A DNA stretch of 64,000 nucleotides from Epiperipatus broadwayi. Its lineage: Eukaryota; Onychophora; Udeonychophora; Euonychophora; Peripatidae. Location: positions 308,001 through 372,000 of the forward strand of contig JAQFVV010012477.1 of NCBI GenBank assembly GCA_028023455.1, written 5' to 3'. Positions 61,326 through 64,000 of the stretch are shown here, piece after piece. How positions within the stretch are numbered: position 1 is the first letter of the stretch; every line of letters starts with the position of its first letter. The translations under genes and the position numbers were made by a program. Under the pieces are notes generated by a model. It saw only the letters and a list, made by a program, of their open reading frames with translations. It had not been told where the DNA came from and ran no database searches.

Positions 61326-63627
61326 AAAAAACACTAAGTATTCGGTATGGACCCAATACTATATCAAACTTAAGACATTATGAAAAACTTTGTCATTTAA
61401 CTTTCTTATGTAAATGTAAATCGAAAGGGATAATTCCTAAAGGTTTGCAACTAAAACCTCCAATTCACTCTCGGAGAGCTGAGAAAATTACTCAGAGAGC
61501 AAGTGAAGCTCTATTAAGAGAAAGAATAAATGCTCAAAGGTTTTCTAAGTAGCAAACAATGCATTCAATTAATAATGTAGAATGTCTTCTAAAAAATAAA
61601 CTTACTGATGATGACTACATGAGAGTTTTTCAAGCAGTAAGAAGATCATATTCTATATTACATAGAAAAATTAAAGAATGTCATAAAAAGAAACTCGCTA
61701 ACCTACATGGGCATATAAAAGTCATAATGTACCAAGCAACGTAACAGCTTCAACTGTTGAAAATCTAAGTTCTAAACATCTAACAGATACTGAAACTTCT
61801 GTTCTTAAAAGAGGATTAAACTTTGCTGTAACACCATTTAATATCCCCTTACTAGATATAATGGCAGCCACTGAGGAAGTCACTCAAAAATTGCCTTTAG
61901 AAGAAGCAGCAGAATTACACTGGAGAATAAAAAAAACACTTGACAAGCAACAAAAATTGCAGTCAAACATATCCTATGGGGAGAGGAAAGCAATTAAATC
62001 CCTCAAAGCAGATAAATCTATAATTATTCTCCCTGCTGACAAAGGCAATGCAACAGTTGTAATGGATACAATTGATTACGACAACAAAATACAAGAACTC
62101 CTCACAGCAGGCCAATATAGAAAAATGGCAAAAGATCCGATACCATGTACGGAAACAAAATTACAAGCATTACTCAGAAAGCATCGCAAGAACTTCACAC
62201 ATTCAGAAAAGAGTAAAATAACATCATATTTCAGCAAAATTCCTCATCTTTATGGTCTACCTAAAATCCATAAGGATCATGTTCCATTACAACCTATTGT
62301 TAGTTCTAGAGATTCACTTTGCCAGAATTTGGCAAGATTTCTTCTCAAAGTTCTGTCCTTTGGCATGCAGGGATTCTAGACACTTTGTAGAATTAATCAA
62401 GAACATGAAAATTGAAAGAACTGACTTACTGGTAAGCTTTGATGTGGAAAGTTTATTCACAAATGTACCATGTGAAGAAGCATTGTCTATTGTAAAGAAA
62501 AGATTAAATGGTGATAATAGTTTACAAACCAGAACAGCTCTTCCTATTGATAGAATAATGGAACTATTAACATTCTGTATAAAAACAACCTACTTTTAAT
62601 ATAACACAGAATTCTTCCAACAAAATCAAGGAATGTCTATGGGCTCACCATTGTCTCCCTTGATTAGCAATATTTACATGGAAGAACTTGAAACCACAGC
62701 CATAAAAACTACTCCTTATCCACGTAAAGTTTGGCTTCACTATGTGGATGATACATTTGTTGTATGGCCACATCGGGAAGCATTGCTACAAACTTTCTGG
62801 ACACACATTAACAACATATCCCCTTCAATTAAATTCACAATAGAACCAGAAAAAGAACAAAAATTGTCATTCTTAGATGTTCTTGCAAGAAGACTTCCTC
62901 ATGGCAAAATCAAAACTACAGTTTACAGAAAACCTACACATACAGGAAAATACCTAGCCTATACATCTAATCACACCAGAAACACAAAACATGGAGTTAT
63001 ACTATCACTGTGGAACAGAGCAAAAGAAGTTTGTTCAGAAACTGGCGATTTGGAAAAACTCTTAAGAAAAATAGTTATCCATCAGCTGTTATTAAGGAAA
63101 CATTAAATAGACAACAAAAAGAACCATCAAGAGAAAAGACAATTATTGGTACTGTAGTGTATCCATATATTCCAAAAATAGCAGACAAATTAAGGAAAAT
63201 CTGCAATCAGTATAACATCATAACAGCTTTCCAGAGCCATATCACACTATGAGGAATTCTAACATCTACAAAGCCTAAACTTGAAATGTTGCAAAGAAAA
63301 AACTGCATCTATGAAATACCATGTGAATGTGGAAGAACATATATTGGTGAGACCAGCCGTACCATTCAAAAGCACTTGCAAGAAAATAAACTGATGATTA
63401 GAAGAGAGAAAACAGATGTATCCAAAGTAGCAGACCATGTATGGACCAATGAACATACGTTCAATTGGGAAAATACAAAAATATTGGATAAAGAAGAAAA
63501 GGTACAAAGAAGAAAATTTAAAGAAGCTGCTCACATGACAATGGCAAAAAATCCCATAAGCCAACCTAGTGTGACTATACATAATGTATGGAAACCACTA
63601 ATCAACTTTGCTCTGAGGAAAAAGTGA
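61326..63627 (+). pseudogene. Penelope-like element, RT + GIY-YIG ORF (lineage 1), nearly full length but broken
   Basis: Frame pieces in order: N-terminal PLE region (CKSKGIIPKGLQLKPP ... RAEKITQRASEALLRERI, 61430-61545); LKRGLNFAVTPFNIPLLDI (about 61806-61860); RT motifs LPADKGNATVVMD (62031), GLPKIHK (62255), LVSFDVESLFTNVP (62430), QGMSMGSPLSPLISNIYM (62627), LHYVDDTFVVW (62733, active site intact), LSFLDVLARR (62866); linker GTVVYPYIPKIADKLRK (63150); GIY-YIG domain CIYEIPCECGRTYIGETSR (63303), WTNEHTFNW, RKFKEAAHM, stop 63627. Breaks: stop after RFSK (about 61550), frameshift at about 61710-61740, frameshift at about 62345-62375, TAA at 62597, frameshift at about 63060, TGA at 63250. 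It encodes a retroelement protein that would copy RNA at chromosome breaks or nicks made by its endonuclease. Catalytic residues survive, so decay is recent. Confidence 0.92.
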
Positions 63628-63684
63628 AGAAATCAGGAGGAACCTCATAGATAAGTATATGAAATTACTACATACTGTTGCCTT

Positions 63685-63766
63685 TGGCAGGATGGCTCAG
63701 TTGGTTAGAGCGTTACCTTAAATTTCAATAATCAAAATCTAAGAACCCAGGTTCGAATCCCATGCT
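63685..63766 (+). promoter_or_regulatory. tRNA-like segment with box A/box B (downstream pLTR)
   Basis: Box A TGGCTCAGTTGG (63693-63704) and box B GGTTCGAATCC (63750-63760), same 57-nt spacing as the upstream copy. Confidence 0.75.
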
Positions 63767-63794
63767 AATACTGCCACTGGTCAGGCTAGAACAC

Positions 63795-63832
63795 CTGAAG
63801 AAGAGGGGAGAAAAATACCTCTCGAAACATTG
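63795..63832 (+). ncRNA. Hammerhead ribozyme motif (downstream pLTR)
   Basis: CTGAAGA (63795-63801), stem II AGAGG/CCTCT (63802-63806 with 63818-63822), C, GAAACATT (63824-63831), then GTG able to pair with the ACAC before CTGAAGA. Two hammerheads in one transcript spanning both repeats would release a unit-length RNA. Confidence 0.62.
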
Positions 63833-63990
63833 TGCATATACTAACCTGCTTGCTGTGATATTACTAACAGTTAGTGTATATACTAACCTGTTTGCTGTGA
63901 TATTATTAACATTTGTTTGCTGTGATATTACTAACAGTTGGTGCATATACTAACGTGTTTGCTGTGATATTACTAACAGTTGAATGCATT
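63833..63990 (+). repeat. Minisatellite in downstream PLE terminal repeat
   Basis: About three to four imperfect units of CATATACTAACCTGYTTGCT / GTGATATTACTAACAGTT, as at 61060-61235 but in a different arrangement. Confidence 0.8.
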
Positions 63991-64000
63991 TGGAATATTT

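Larger units (their letters stand above)
63400..64000 (+). repeat. Downstream terminal repeat (pLTR) of PLE lineage 1, cut by window end
   Basis: Colinear with 60628-61325 from AGAAGAGAGAAAACAGATG onward. It runs off the end of the window inside the AATGCATTTGGAATATTT stretch. Confidence 0.88.

Overview
This is a eukaryotic, animal-like, very A+T-rich window, by eye well over 70% A+T. It has almost no sequence that reads as host gene. It is dominated by microsatellites, palindromic (foldback/MITE-like) repeats, tRNA-derived retroposons, decayed non-LTR retrotransposons and, above all, Penelope-like elements (PLEs). There are no operons, ribosome binding sites or other prokaryotic features. 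Large PLE content, RTE-type LINEs, very long (CTAT)n arrays and tRNA-derived SINEs point to an invertebrate metazoan. I cannot fix the phylum; an A+T-rich cnidarian, flatworm, chelicerate or mollusc would all fit.

Layout. 1-8 kb: a dispersed repeat copy, a ~100-bp tRNA-like SINE with a 13-bp target-site duplication, a decayed coiled-coil ORF, and an old PLE on the minus strand. 8-17 kb: A+T-rich sequence with one clean 230-bp palindrome. 17.5-18.7 kb: the decayed 3' part of a LINE. 19.8 kb: one plausible host-gene exon with splice signals. 20.6-29.4 kb: a run of separate palindromic elements, a LINE 3' scrap and a ~240-bp (CTAT)n array. 31-45 kb: three copies of a foldback family whose arms end in tRNA-like box B sequence, a second SINE with its TSD, a second candidate exon on the minus strand (32.2 kb), an RTE-type LINE 3' end, a compound (CTAT)n array, and a PLE flanked by inverted ~230-bp terminal repeats (41.6-43.6 kb). 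45.9-48.2 kb: nested foldbacks and a ~570-bp near-perfect palindrome. 50.7-51.5 kb: an anonymous GC-richer island. 53.5-54.0 kb: a short noncoding foldback made of PLE terminal sequence. 57.8-59.5 kb: a decayed RTE-like LINE on the minus strand. 59.8-64.0 kb: a PLE complex.

How the parts work together. In the last 4 kb, PLE reverse transcriptase/GIY-YIG coding sequence is flanked by terminal repeats. Each terminal repeat carries, in fixed order, the end of the GIY-YIG ORF, a tRNA-like segment with box A and box B, a hammerhead-ribozyme-like core (CTGANGA, stem II, GAAAC[G/A]TT) and a short minisatellite. The same module, without coding sequence, sits between inverted arms in the 53.5-kb element. 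This looks like an autonomous/non-autonomous pair sharing a Pol III-like promoter plus self-cleaving-ribozyme module. That coupling is the most interesting thing in the window. Hammerheads in PLEs are known; the tRNA-like segment beside them and the foldback derivative are what I would check first. All PLE and LINE ORFs seen here are broken.
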